A stretch of DNA of 64,000 nucleotides from Mikania micrantha (taxonomy: Eukaryota > Streptophyta > Magnoliopsida > Asterales > Asteraceae), in NCBI GenBank assembly GCA_009363875.1, contig CM018696.1:19047475-19111474 (forward strand), given 5' to 3'. The first letter of the stretch is position 1. Each line of letters opens with the position of its first letter. The position numbers and the translations under genes were made by a program. Positions 22,769-33,680 of this stretch are shown one piece after another. The notes under the pieces are model-generated. The model was given only the letters and a program-made list of their open reading frames with translations. It did not search any database and was not told the origin of the DNA.

Positions 22769-25700
22769 CATAGTGCTTCAACAGATCAGGGAGAATCTCC
22801 TTTTCAATTTCAACCCAAGGTCTGAAGTTGATAACTGATGGAGATTCCTCATATCCAACATCCAAACTTCCAAGAGGTGCATTAAGCAAATGATCAAGCA
22901 TGGTGCTTGGATCTGTATCCTTGAACTTAGACACAACAAATGGGAGAGGATGGAGTAGCTTCTTTCCAGAGCTTAGGATGATCACTATTTTCTCTTTTGA
23001 ATTTAGACCATTCATCAAACAGTATGTCATATCTCCATCTCCTGATTGTGTTCTTTTGTCCCCATTGATTTTGAATGAGAATGTGTTTTATTCTTCTTCT
23101 TTGCTCAATGGTCTTCTTCTTCTTGATGTATGCCTGTATTCTTTTAGAAAGAGCCTCAGCTTCATTTCTAAGACCTGTGATATCCCAGTTGCGGAAGGTT
23201 TCAACTTTATACTTACCTTCATCCAGCAAGAACTTGATCAGCTGCTCCCTCTCAACCTGATAAGTTTTGTCTTGTTGCTGATCCATCAGGGATATCTTTT
23301 CATGATAGGTTTTAACCTGTTCATCTCTTGAAAGACCAATGGCTTTTAGATAAGCTAAGATCTTGTGTTGGAGTCAAACTCATCATCATCATCAGCCAGT
23401 GTAAGCCTTCTCTTTCTTGAAATTAGTGAGGCAATGGGATGATTATCATTTGAGTTTGATCTTGGTTCTTGAATGGGAGTTAAAGGTTTCTTAGGTTTAT
23501 TGGTGGTGGTTTTGGATTTTCTAGCCACACTCTTCTGTCTTCTTGTGAAAGACCGAGTGATTATGAGAACTGGTTTCTGGCTTATTTTGGATGCATTTAG
23601 GATAGTGGGAAGTGAGGTATGTGAGGATAGTTCTAAAAGGGTTTGAGAAGCAGAATTAGGAGAAAGGGTAGGTGAGTTTTCTTTATTTGTTTGTATAGGT
23701 GAAGAAGGGATGGATATGGTAGGAGAAGTTTGTTTGGGAGAAATTGGGTTATGTTCAGATTGGACAGACTCAGTTTAAACTGGTATGTCCTGAGTGGTGG
23801 AGGCTAAGGAAGAAGGGGACGTGGTTGTGAGCTTTATTGTTCAGTGGGAGCTGGTCTTGTGACTTTTGGTTTGGGTTTTCTTGTCACACCAGATGCTCCA
23901 GTTTCCACTTGAGCTTCAGCTTCCCTTTGTTTCTGTTCAAAGCTGGCCTTAGCAGCCTTAGTCTAAAATTGTTGATCTAGTGCAGCTTTGAGAAGTGCCT
24001 CCTGATTCTTCATTCGTATTTCCTTCATTCTTCTTTGTTCAGCCTTATCTTCATTCCTTTTGGGTGGTAAAGAATTCTTTTTTAAAGTTGGTGAAGAAGG
24101 AGGTGAGATGGGTGTTAAGAAGTGGGTTTAACACTTCTTGAAAATCTTTGCTTGAGAAGGTGGGTGCAGTGGAAGTAGGTGGAGTGTTTAGGGAACCTTC
24201 AAGTGAAGGTGCCTGCATTGGGATGGATTTGGGTGGCAGGACTTGGTTATTCAAGGCTTTTGTGATTAGCTTAGTGAGCTTGGCCACATCAGCCTGAATA
24301 TAAGTGACAGAAGCCGTCAAATCCTTTAATTTGAGATCTGATGTGTCCAACCTTTTACGGATATCATCCGAATCCCTGACTAGTGAGTCAGTTTTAACAT
24401 GACCTAAGTCCATCTCAGGAATGTCACGTACCCCTTTTTCTTGGTTTTGGGGATTTCCTACCTCAGTTTCGAGAACTTCATTGGCTATTGCCATATCTGG
24501 AGTCTTATTACCTGATCCATCCAGATGAAGACCCATTGGGCTTTCATGTGAGATGGATGCTCCAGATATATGGTCATGATATCTAGATGGACTAGACATC
24601 CTGATCTTATCCTCTTCTCCATGGGTAGGATATTGATGATTTTGAGCAAAGCTTTGAAGAGGCTGCTCCTCAATTTGTGAGGGGGGAGGAGAACCAATTT
24701 GCTCAAAATTTGAATCAATCTCATGGAGAATGTGAGCAATAGAGTCAAGGGCTTTATGTGGTGAAGAAACAGAAGTGTCCTTGGGAGATTGGATTGCCAT
24801 CTGAGTATCAAGTGGCACTTTGGGGTACAACATCATCCTATTGAGAGGATTGATGAGGAGATAGATGGGGTTGAGATTCAGGATCCATCTGTGAGGATGG
24901 AACTGATGGATCTACCTGTCTAGTGGGGACAGAGACTTTTACAGGGATCTCAACTTCCTGAACAGTCTTTTTGGGCGTTTTAGGTTTGGGGGCTTTGTTA
25001 GATGCTTTTCTTTTGGCAGGTACCTTTACAGGTGTGGAGGAGGAGGTAGATGTGGGTTCACCAAGAACGGTAGTGTCCTTAGTGTCATACGTAAGTTTGG
25101 CCCTAGTGTTCAGTCTAGTAAACACTTTCTTATCAATGCTCTTGACATTAGAAAGAGGAGCAATATGATAAACATTATTAACATTAGCAAACAAACATAC
25201 CATCAAAAAACGAGGGTACAACAAAAATTTGGGAATCTTTTGGTGATGTACAAAGTGATCAAAAATTATTTGGGATAGATTGACTCTTTCATTGGAAAGA
25301 ATTGCATATATGACATACTGCATGTCATATGGCATTTCTCCCCAACTAGTTGTCTTTTGAGAAAGACATTGCAAAATGGTGTGATTTAGAAACTTGTACT
25401 TAGGATAGAAATAGGCTTTGTACAAGGTTCTGTTCTTCAGGTCTCCCTGATAATCACACTGAAAAAAAACATTATGAAGAAGTTTGAGAGGAACAGTGGT
25501 AGCATCACCCAGATTTAGTGCAAAACTTATTTTGAAGAGGGTGATGGGGACTTGTTGACCAGCAACCATCGAGGTGATGCTTTCAACAGAGTCATCCATA
25601 GACACCAAGGCAGAGTTCGACCAAAACTGATTTAGGGCATATTTAGAGATAGGAGGGTCGATAGTAAGCGCAGTGTGAACAAAGGAGTTTACCATAATGT

Positions 25701-25794
25701 CGATGACCTCGTCATAGTGGGGGTATTCAGAAGACTTGGCAAGATAGGCTCTGAGGTTGTGAACTGGCTTGAGTTTCCAAGCTTTAGACGCCAT
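22769..25794 (-). pseudogene. Element E accessory ORF (aORF), N-terminal and central part
   Basis: Begins MASKAWKLKPV at 25794, after the pol gene and a spacer, the place env-like genes occupy in SIRE elements. Residues 1-200 look globular (YKFLNHTILQCLS at 133, NLSQIIFDHF at 172, LYPRF at 192). Then follow a Lys/Pro/Ser-rich linker, a second open stretch (24836-24051) with possible coiled coil, and a charged stretch (23286-22927) with EREQLIKFLLDEGKY. Frame changes occur near 24838, 24050-23290 and 22930. With the C-terminal piece at 12206-12583 it totals about 3.4 kb. No signal peptide or membrane segment is seen. Plant genome annotations contain similar retroelement proteins, but I know no function. 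Confidence 0.7.
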
Positions 25795-26810
25795 GGATGT
25801 AGTATCGAGCGAAGAACAATTTCAAGAGCAAAACACGATTACAAATTTTTTCCTTAAGTTTATAGAGATAAACAAGGAAAAATATAACCGTTGCAAATGT
25901 GTGCGGTTTCAAAAAAAGAAACCTCTACTTCTTATAATAAACTTAAAATTTTACCTTAGGGTTTTTACCCATTGGACAAACCTGTAAGCAAGAGAGCGAA
26001 TGACAAAGGACAAATCAATACATTCATGCACACCCTGATGTACAGACAATGTTTTGCTAGGAATGAAGCCTGGTCTGATGCCGTTACACGCTAACATCAT
26101 GAGCAGCAAGCTCCGACGAAGTCAGTGTAAGTATATCGAGCTAGGCGACATGCCTGACAAGCGGCTATCCTTCGCCATAAGCAAGATTTTGAGTTTTGAA
26201 TTTGAAAGAATTATCTTCTTGATCATAATGATGATCATGAAGCTCTTAGAAAATTTGTGTGAGGATGGAAGAAGATTACCATCGATAAAAATTAGGAGAA
26301 GAAGATCAGTGGACACTTGAAGTGGAAAGGGGTAAAATGGTAAAATAAGAAGATATTTTCGAGCCGTGTAAACAATTAATGAGTGTCAATTCTATTAATT
26401 GTAGGGGTTCAAGTCTTGCAGAGTCATTAGCGAGAGTCAAATCGGGCGTAATTATCAAGATTTTAATAACCACGGAGTGAAAAAGATTTTAATCTCGGAA
26501 GGGTTTTAACAGCGGATAAGTTACCACGAGGAAAACCACTGACGTGATAGAAACCACAGAGTGTTTCAAATGTAACAACGGATTGATTGTAACCGCTGAT
26601 AGATATAAGGCCATGGTTAGTATAACCTACTGAAGTCTATCCGTGTTTTAGAACAACCACTAAGAAATGAACCATGGTTGTTTCATCAGTGGTTTCCCAT
26701 TTATCCGTTGTTAGCATAATTTGAGAATTATCCTTTTATATAATTATTTAAGGTTTAAGAAAAGTATTCTTAACCATATTTATTAACTTATTAACTTATT
26801 AACTCATATT
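25795..26810 (-). other. Spacer between pol and aORF in element E
   Basis: About 1 kb with no open frame of note. It contains a block (26059-26160) conserved in element D at 29683-29783, with AGGAATGAAGCCTGGTC and GACATGCCTGACAA 88 and 87 bp apart. It may be the leader of an aORF transcript. Confidence 0.6.
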
Positions 26811-27391
26811 TATCATGCCTAATTTGGAAACAAACTTAGAAAAGGTTGATGAGTCCAAAGGCTTGGTAAATATGTCCGCTATTTGGTCCCTTGTAGATAC
26901 ATGTTATGGGGCTATCAATCCTTTTTCAAAACAATCTCCTATAAAGTGATATCTTATTTCTATATGTTTGGTTTTGGAGTGATAGACATGATTTTTTATT
27001 ATATTTTTGGCAGCTTCACTGTCTATTAAGAGGGATGCCTTTAATTATGTTATTCCAAAGTCCAACAGTTGGTATTGTAACCATACGATTTGGGCTGTGC
27101 AATGAGCTGCTACAATGTACTTAGCTTCAACAGTTGAGTTTGACACTGAAGTTTGCTTTTTTGCTTTGCCATGAGACGAAAAATTTGCAAAGAACTGACA
27201 TACTCCTAAAGTAGACTTCCTGGTGAGTGAACATCCTGCATTATCACTGTCTGAAAAACCAACAAGCTTGCAAGATTTATTCGCATGATACCAAATACCT
27301 AGTACAGGAGTACCATTTAGGTATCTAAATATCCTTTTCACAAAAGATAAATGGGATTGTTTAGGAGCATATTGCTATCTTGCACAAACAC
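26811..27391 (-). pseudogene. Element E pol, RNase H end
   Basis: C-terminal RNase H region of copia pol, interrupted on its 5' side by element D. A readable stretch at 27341-27045 includes FRYLNGTPVLGIW, FSDSDNAGCSLTRKS and AAHCTAQIVWLQYQLL. The gene probably ends near 26811, where D's pol has its stop in the same context. Stops and substitutions are present. Confidence 0.85.
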
Positions 27392-28299
27392 TGTAGAAAA
27401 CCGGTGAGCTAAGGAGAGACTAACTTAACCAGGATCAAGAGCTTAGACAAAGCTTTTGATGTTTTGCTCCCTCTAGAGTTTTGCTCTTTTAATTATTTTA
27501 GTGTTTAGTTTTCATAAGTTAGAAGAAGAAAAGAAGAGAAAACAGTAGGGCAACACAAAGAAGATTCAGAAAAGTGTTGTTCTGAGTGTTATAATTATTC
27601 AGCAGATGTTGGGGTATAAATAGCCCCGACATTTAATGTTTCAGGACAAATACAAGAAGAAGACAAACAGATAAGACTGATGACACTATTACAGACACTG
27701 TAGCATCAGAATAGTACAAGTGTAAAGTCAACATAGGATCTTTAAAGATCTTAGTTCAGACTTTTGTACTGATGCTAAAACATTATTCTTTCGGAAGCTC
27801 TTTATAGAAAACTATCTAATGTAGACAGTTATCCAAAAGAAGGTTACATTTATTCTTTCATCCGAAGAAACATATGTCTTCTGAAATATTGTTTTTCTTC
27901 CGAGGCAGATGTCTTTGGAAGTCTTCCGAAGTAAATGACTTTTATTCTTCGGAAGCAACTTTTATTCTTCGGAAGCAAGTGTTCTCTTCCGATAGTGTCT
28001 TCTGAGGTTTGTCTTCAGATAGAGTCTTCCGAAGCAACTTCTGAAGTATTGTCTTCGGAAGCATTTTTATTTTATTTGTCTTCGGAAGCAATTGTCTTTT
28101 ATTTATGTCTTCCAAAGGTTCTTCTGAAGACTCGTCTTCGGAAGCTAGTGTCTTTTATTTGTCTTCGAAAGCAATTGGCTTTTATTTGTCTTCCGAAGGT
28201 TTTTCTGAAGACTTGTCTTCGGAAGCTAGTGTCCTGCAACATTTATTACAAAGATTATTTGAAAGGTGGTTTTGCTTCGTCAGTCCTTATTTTCCAACA
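27392..28299 (-). repeat. 3' LTR of element D
   Basis: Plus-strand view starts TGTAGAAAACCGG and ends TTTTCCAACA. It is 20 bp longer than the 5' LTR owing to an extra ACTTTTATTCTTCGGAAGCA unit near 27950-27988. It is dense in TTC(C/G)GAA palindromes. Confidence 0.95.
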
Positions 28300-28312
28300 A
28301 TCTCCCTCTGGA
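28300..28312 (-). other. Polypurine tract of element D
   Basis: Minus-strand CCAGAGGGAGAT next to the 3' LTR. Confidence 0.8.
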
Positions 28313-29810
28313 CTGATGAAGCCAAAACCACTTCATGTAAGATCCCAATCAATTTCTAGAACATCAGACTCAGTTGGGGAAAGAAATGAGAAAGGTTCAA
28401 ATGGGGTCTCAGTAAAGCAAAGGCTTCTTTGTTTATCAGAGCTAATCATAGCTAGGCTTCTTTGGATTATCTCCCTCTTTTTGGCTTAATCAGCCGGAGA
28501 CAAAGCATGGAAGAAAGAAAGGCAGAAAGAAGTGGGAGAAATGCTCCGTGAAGGGCAGGGGAGGAAGGGTAGTAGTAGTGAAGGTGGTTGAGAAGATTAG
28601 AAAACCTTCAAGTGAAGGTGCCTGCATGGGGTTGGATTTGGATTACAGGACTAAAGATATCCGCCAATTCCATAGTGTGAAGAACTGATTCGTCCATCAG
28701 TTTGTAGATGTCATCCGAATCCCTGACTAGAGAGTCAGTTTTATTATGACCTGAGTCCATCTCAGAGATGTCATAAACCCCTTGTTCTTGGTTCTGGGGA
28801 TTTCCTAGCCTTAGTTTAAAGAGAAACTTCATTGGCTGTTGCCATACCAGGAGTCTTATTGCCTAATCCATTCAGATGAGAATTCATTGAATTTTCATGT
28901 GAAATGGATGCTTCTGATATATGATCAGGAGGTCAAGATGGACTTGACGACCGGATCTCATCCTCTTTTATGGGGTAGAGAAATGTTGATAGATAGTGGG
29001 GGGCTTTTAGAAACAGAGTTGTCCCTGGGAGAGAGGACGACCAACTGAATGTCAACTGACATTTCAATAGTTAGATAGGGTTCCCTTAGGAATACAACAT
29101 CATCCTGTGAAGAGGATTAATGAGGAGCAGGATGGGAAGAGATTCTTGATATATCTGTGAGGATGAAACAGATGTATCCATGTGTTCAGTGGGAACACAA
29201 TCATGTTCAGGGATCTCATCTTCTTGAACAGATTCTTTTGGGTTTATTAGACTTGGAGGGTTTTGGAGAAGTATTTTATGGCCAGTACCTAATTTAGGTG
29301 TGGAAGAAGGGTGGATGTGGGTTTACTAAAGATGGGTGTTTCTTTAGTATCATCCATCAATGTTCAACATTTTGAACATCAGTTAGTCAAGTCTGTCATA
29401 ATATTATGAAGATCAAAGAGACAAACTGAAAGCATAGCCGGAACTATGAACGTTTTTGATGAAATACCAGGTTATCAAAAAGATGTTATTTGAAATAGTT
29501 GCCTGTAAAGATCAAAAGGACTGACTTCTACATAATCAAGTTTTTCAGGTTAACCCAAAAAGTTCATGATTAAGTATGAAGTTACAAAACTGAGTTAGAA
29601 TAAGAGAGAGAGGTTGAGACTTACACATTTAGTCAAGAAGACATGTTCATGCACATCCGAAAAGTACAGACGAAATTTTGTAAGGAATGAAGCCTGGTCC
29701 GAAGCCGTTACGCCATTATCATAAGCATGAAGCTTGCGACAAGGTAAGCATAAGTGCTTCGTGCCAGACGACATGCCTGACAATTTATCATCCGTAACCA
29801 TGAGCATTAC
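28313..29810 (-). pseudogene. Element D accessory ORF, decayed
   Basis: Pieces match E's aORF. 28832-28608 has GNPQNQEQGVYDISEMD against GNPQNQEKGVRDIPEMD in E, then TDSLVRDSDDI in both. Sequence near 29030-29220 matches E near 24830-24960. The N-terminal globular domain is not seen, and much of the frame is deleted or broken, although D's gag and pol are nearly intact. So the aORF is either not needed in cis or D lost it recently. Confidence 0.7.
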
Positions 29811-30327
29811 TTTGAAGAAGAGTTTCTTGAAAAACCAGAGGAGAAATAGGGTTTAAATAGAATTATGGAGAAGAAGATGATAAATAAGGAAAGTAATCCG
29901 AGAAGATTATTGGTTAAAAGAAAATGGCGGTAATAATCTTCTTGAGCCGTGAGAGTCAGTATTGAGACTCGGGTCTATCAGAAAGATTGACAACTGTCAC
30001 ATCAAATGCAAAGCTCAAGATTTTTATTTCAGAATCGGAAGAATCTTATTTTAGACACAAGTTAAATAAACTTATGAAAGTTATCGGAAGAAGAAAATAG
30101 AAGAAGAAGAAGAAGAAGAAGAAGATATCTTCGGAAGAAATGATATCGGAAGGAGAGGAATGTAACAATGGAAAGTTTAAACATCAGATAGATATGAAGC
30201 AGTGATTATATAGCCACTGATCCTATCTGTGTATATGGATAATTACTGAAAGAAATCAAGAGTTCTTTATCAGTTGTTTATCCAATATCCATTGTTTGGA
30301 TAATTAAAAAAAATCCTTTAATGTTTA
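29811..30327 (-). other. Spacer after pol in element D
   Basis: Non-coding. Includes a (GAA)n run at about 30101-30125. The block shared with E's spacer lies just to its left (29683-29783). Confidence 0.6.
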
Positions 30328-33300
30328 TTAACTCATATTTATCATGCCCAGTTTTGTTACAAACTTAGAGAAAGTTGAGGAGTCTAAGGGCTTGGTAAAT
30401 ATGTCAGCTATTTGATTACTTGTAGAGACATGTTCTGGAACTATGAGTCCTTTGTCAAAACAGTCTCTAATGAAGTGATGCCTTATTTCAATGTGTTTGG
30501 TTTTAGAATGATAGACAGGATTTTTTATTATGTTTTTGGCAGCTTCACTGTCTATCAGAAGGGGTGTTTTTAGTTCAGTTATTCCAAAATCTAGCAGTTG
30601 ATATTGTAACCAAAGAATTTGGGCAGTGCAATGGGCTGCTGCAATGTATTCAGCTTCAGCAGTTGAATTGGACACTGATGTTTGCTTCTTGCTCTGCCAT
30701 GACACTAAGCAACCTGCAAAGAACTGACAATCTCCTGAAGTAGACTTTCTGGTGAGCGAGCAACCAGCATAATCACTATCTGTAAAACCAACAAGCTTGC
30801 AAATTTGATTAGCAGGATACCAAATACCTAGCACAGGAGTGCCTTTGAGATATCTGAGTATCCTCTTCACAAATGAAAGATGTGATTGTTTGGGAGCAGA
30901 TTGATATCTTGCACAGACACATGTTTCATACATGATGTCTGGTCTTGATGCAGTAAGATACATCAGAGAACCAATCATGCACCTGTAGAGAGTTTGATCT
31001 ACGGGTTCACCATTGTCATCTGGACATATGCCAGGACTTGTTGCCATGGGAGTAGAAATTATTTTGCAATCATTCATATCAAATTTATTAAGAAGATCTT
31101 TTACATATTTAGATTGATGAATGAAAGTCCCGTGTGGGGTTTGTTTGACTTGAAGTCCTAAAAATGTTTTTAGTTCACTTAAAGCACTCATTTCAAACTT
31201 AGAAGACATTAATTTAGAGAATTGTTCACACATGGACTGTTTTGTTGATCCAAAAATGATGTCATCAACATAAATTTGGACTAACAAGAGTTCCTTATCT
31301 ACCTTTTTTATGAACAAAGTCTTATCAATGGTCCCCCGTGAGAAATTATTAGAAAGAAGGAATTGAGAGAGAGTGTCATACCATGCTCTTGGAGCTTGTT
31401 TTAGGCCATAAAGTGCTTTGTCTAGTTTGTACACCCAATCAGGATGATGAACATCATCAAATCCTAGTGGTTGACAAACATAGACTTCCTCTTTTATTGT
31501 CCCATACAGGAAAGCACTCTTTATGTCCATCTGGTATACCTTTATGTTATGTGAGATGGCAAATGCTAGAAAGAGTCTAATGGCTTCCAATCTTGCCACA
31601 GGAGCAAAAGTCTCATCATAGTCAATACCTTCCTCTTGACAGTAACCTTGCACTACTAACCTGGCCTTATTTTTTATTATAATGCCTCTGTCATCTGTTT
31701 TATTTCTGAATACCCATCTGGTTCCGATGGGATATTTTCCATCGGGCAATGGACATAGAGTCCAAACATTTTGCCTTTTGAACTGCAACAGTTCATCTTG
31801 CATTGCCTCTACCCAATTATTGTCTTTAAGAGCCTCCTGATATTTAGATGGCTCAATTTGGGATAGAAAGGCTGCATGAAGACAAAAGTTTGAAATCTGG
31901 CTTCTTGTTTGAACTCCTTTACTTAGATCACCTAAGATTTGTTCTAGAGGATGATTTTTGTTGAAAGGAATGATGTCCAAGCAGTTATTTGAGGAGGCAG
32001 CATCGAAAGAAGATGAGTTTTCGATGGGGGTCAGAGAGTTTGGAATGTGATCAGGAACATCTATGGATGCATTATCCAAGACAGGAGATGGAGGAGTAGA
32101 TGGTATATTGTCTAGGTTTTGAGAATTTGCTTCTTGAGAATTTATTTGATAAGATGGAAAAGAAGTGAAGAACTTTGAAACAGAATCGTCCTCAATAGAA
32201 GATAGATCTTCAGAAGTATGACATGACTCTGATGAAGGAGAAGAAGAGGGGATGGAAGGGACGAATGAGAAGCTTTCAAGATCAAAAAGATCATCAGGTG
32301 CAGAAGGAAAGGATGAGGTTGATGCTGATTCATTGAATTTTACATCAATAGATTCCTCAATTATTTTTGTTCTGAGATTGAAAGCTCGATAAGCTTTAGA
32401 AGTCTGAGAATATCCAACAAAGTATCCAGAATCAACTTTAGCAGCAAATTTGGACAAAGAGTCTTTTGTATTTAGGATAAAACACGGACATCCAAAGACT
32501 TTGAAGAAGGAAATGAGAGGCTTTATTTTATACAGAATTTCATAGGCAGTCTTGTTATGTCTTTTTACAATGTGAACTCTGTTCAATACATAACAAGCAG
32601 TGTTTACTGCCTCAGCCCAGAATGATAAAGGTAATCCTGAGTCTGCAAGCATGGTTCTTGCAGCTTCAATTAGTGTCCTGTTCTTTCTTTCTACAACTCC
32701 ATTTTGAGCAGGAGTTCTAGGAGCACTATATTGTCTAAGGATTCCTTTAGAAATACAAAATTTATCAAGAACTTGATTTTTGAATTCTGTGCCATTGTCA
32801 CTCCTTATTATTTTAACAGGAAGACTGAATTGTCTTTCCAGATGAGTGACAAGAGCAATTATTTTATCAGAAGTCTCATCTTTGCCGAAAAGCAGCAAAA
32901 TCTTGAGTAATCATCTACAACAACTAGACAATATCTTTTTCTTGCCAAACTAGCTACCTTCACTGGACCAAACAGATCCATATGAAGCAGATTAAGACAG
33001 TTAGTTGTTTTGGATTCCTCAATAGACTTATGTGAAGTTTTATGTTGCTTCCCTTTAAGCAAGATTCACACTGACCTTCAAAATGAAATTCTTTAGAAGG
33101 CAATCCTCTTACTAGAGAAAGGGTTGAAAGCTTGTGAAGAGTTTGGTGATTAAGGTGACTGAGTCTCCTATGCCAGAGAGTGGTTTCAGAAGATGATGCT
33201 TTGGCTATCAAACATGTAGGTGAAGATGTTTGAGAGTCAGTAGTCATATCTACAACATAGACATTTCCACGTCTTTTAGCCGTTAGCAAAGTGTGTTGAT

Positions 33301-33634
33301 CAATCAAGACCTTTATTTTAGAGTTTATTTCTGGAGAAAGAATTTTGCAACTGTCTTTAGTGAAAAATGAATTAAAATTTTTGTCAGTCAGTTGAGAAAC
33401 ACTCAAGAGATTAAACTTGAGGTTTTCAACTAAGCTAACATCTTTAAATTTCAAATTTCCTCCTGAGACAGAACCGGATCCCACTATCCAACCTTTTGCA
33501 TTATTTCCGAAAGAAACAGATCCACCATTATTTGGAATGAAGTCATTTAGAATGGATCTGCATCCAGTCATGTGCCTAGATCCTCCACTATCCACATACC
33601 AGAGATGATTTTGGTTTGAAGAGGATTTCTGCAC
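30328..33634 (-). pseudogene. Element D pol: protease, integrase, RT, RNase H
   Basis: Complete copia pol. Protease active site WYVDSGGSRHM. GAG-pre-integrase HHCC region (HRRLSHLNHQTLH, CESCLKG). Integrase core with DLFGP, RSDNGTEFKN and QNGVVERKNRTL. RT with KSAFLYG and QIYVDDIIFGS (about 31258-31275). RNase H with SDYAGCSLTRKS and TKHIEIRHHFI. Two deletions relative to E break the frame: 1 bp near 33060 after CLKG, and about 10 bp near 32898 after YSRFC. The rest (32898-30328, 856 residues) is open. Gag ends at a stop (33681-33683), and pol starts about 50 bp on in another frame. The protease has Gly after DSG where many copia elements have Ala. Confidence 0.93.
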
Positions 33635-33680
33635 ATGAGAATTATGTACAAAAGATTAGACATGGGGTATTTTATTTTGT

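Noticed and set aside
22764..23331. Overlapping reading frames on both strands here as separate genes
   Set aside because: The plus-strand frames mirror the minus-strand aORF of E, and the minus-strand frame only ends here because T's LTR supplies a stop.
22769..25794. Calling E's accessory ORF an envelope gene
   Set aside because: The position fits, but there is no signal peptide, membrane anchor or cleavage-site-like feature in the readable parts.
27840..28230. Heat-shock elements in D's LTR from the TTC and GAA repeats
   Set aside because: The motif is TTCNGAA with one base between the half-sites; heat-shock elements need TTCNNGAA. The spacing is wrong throughout.
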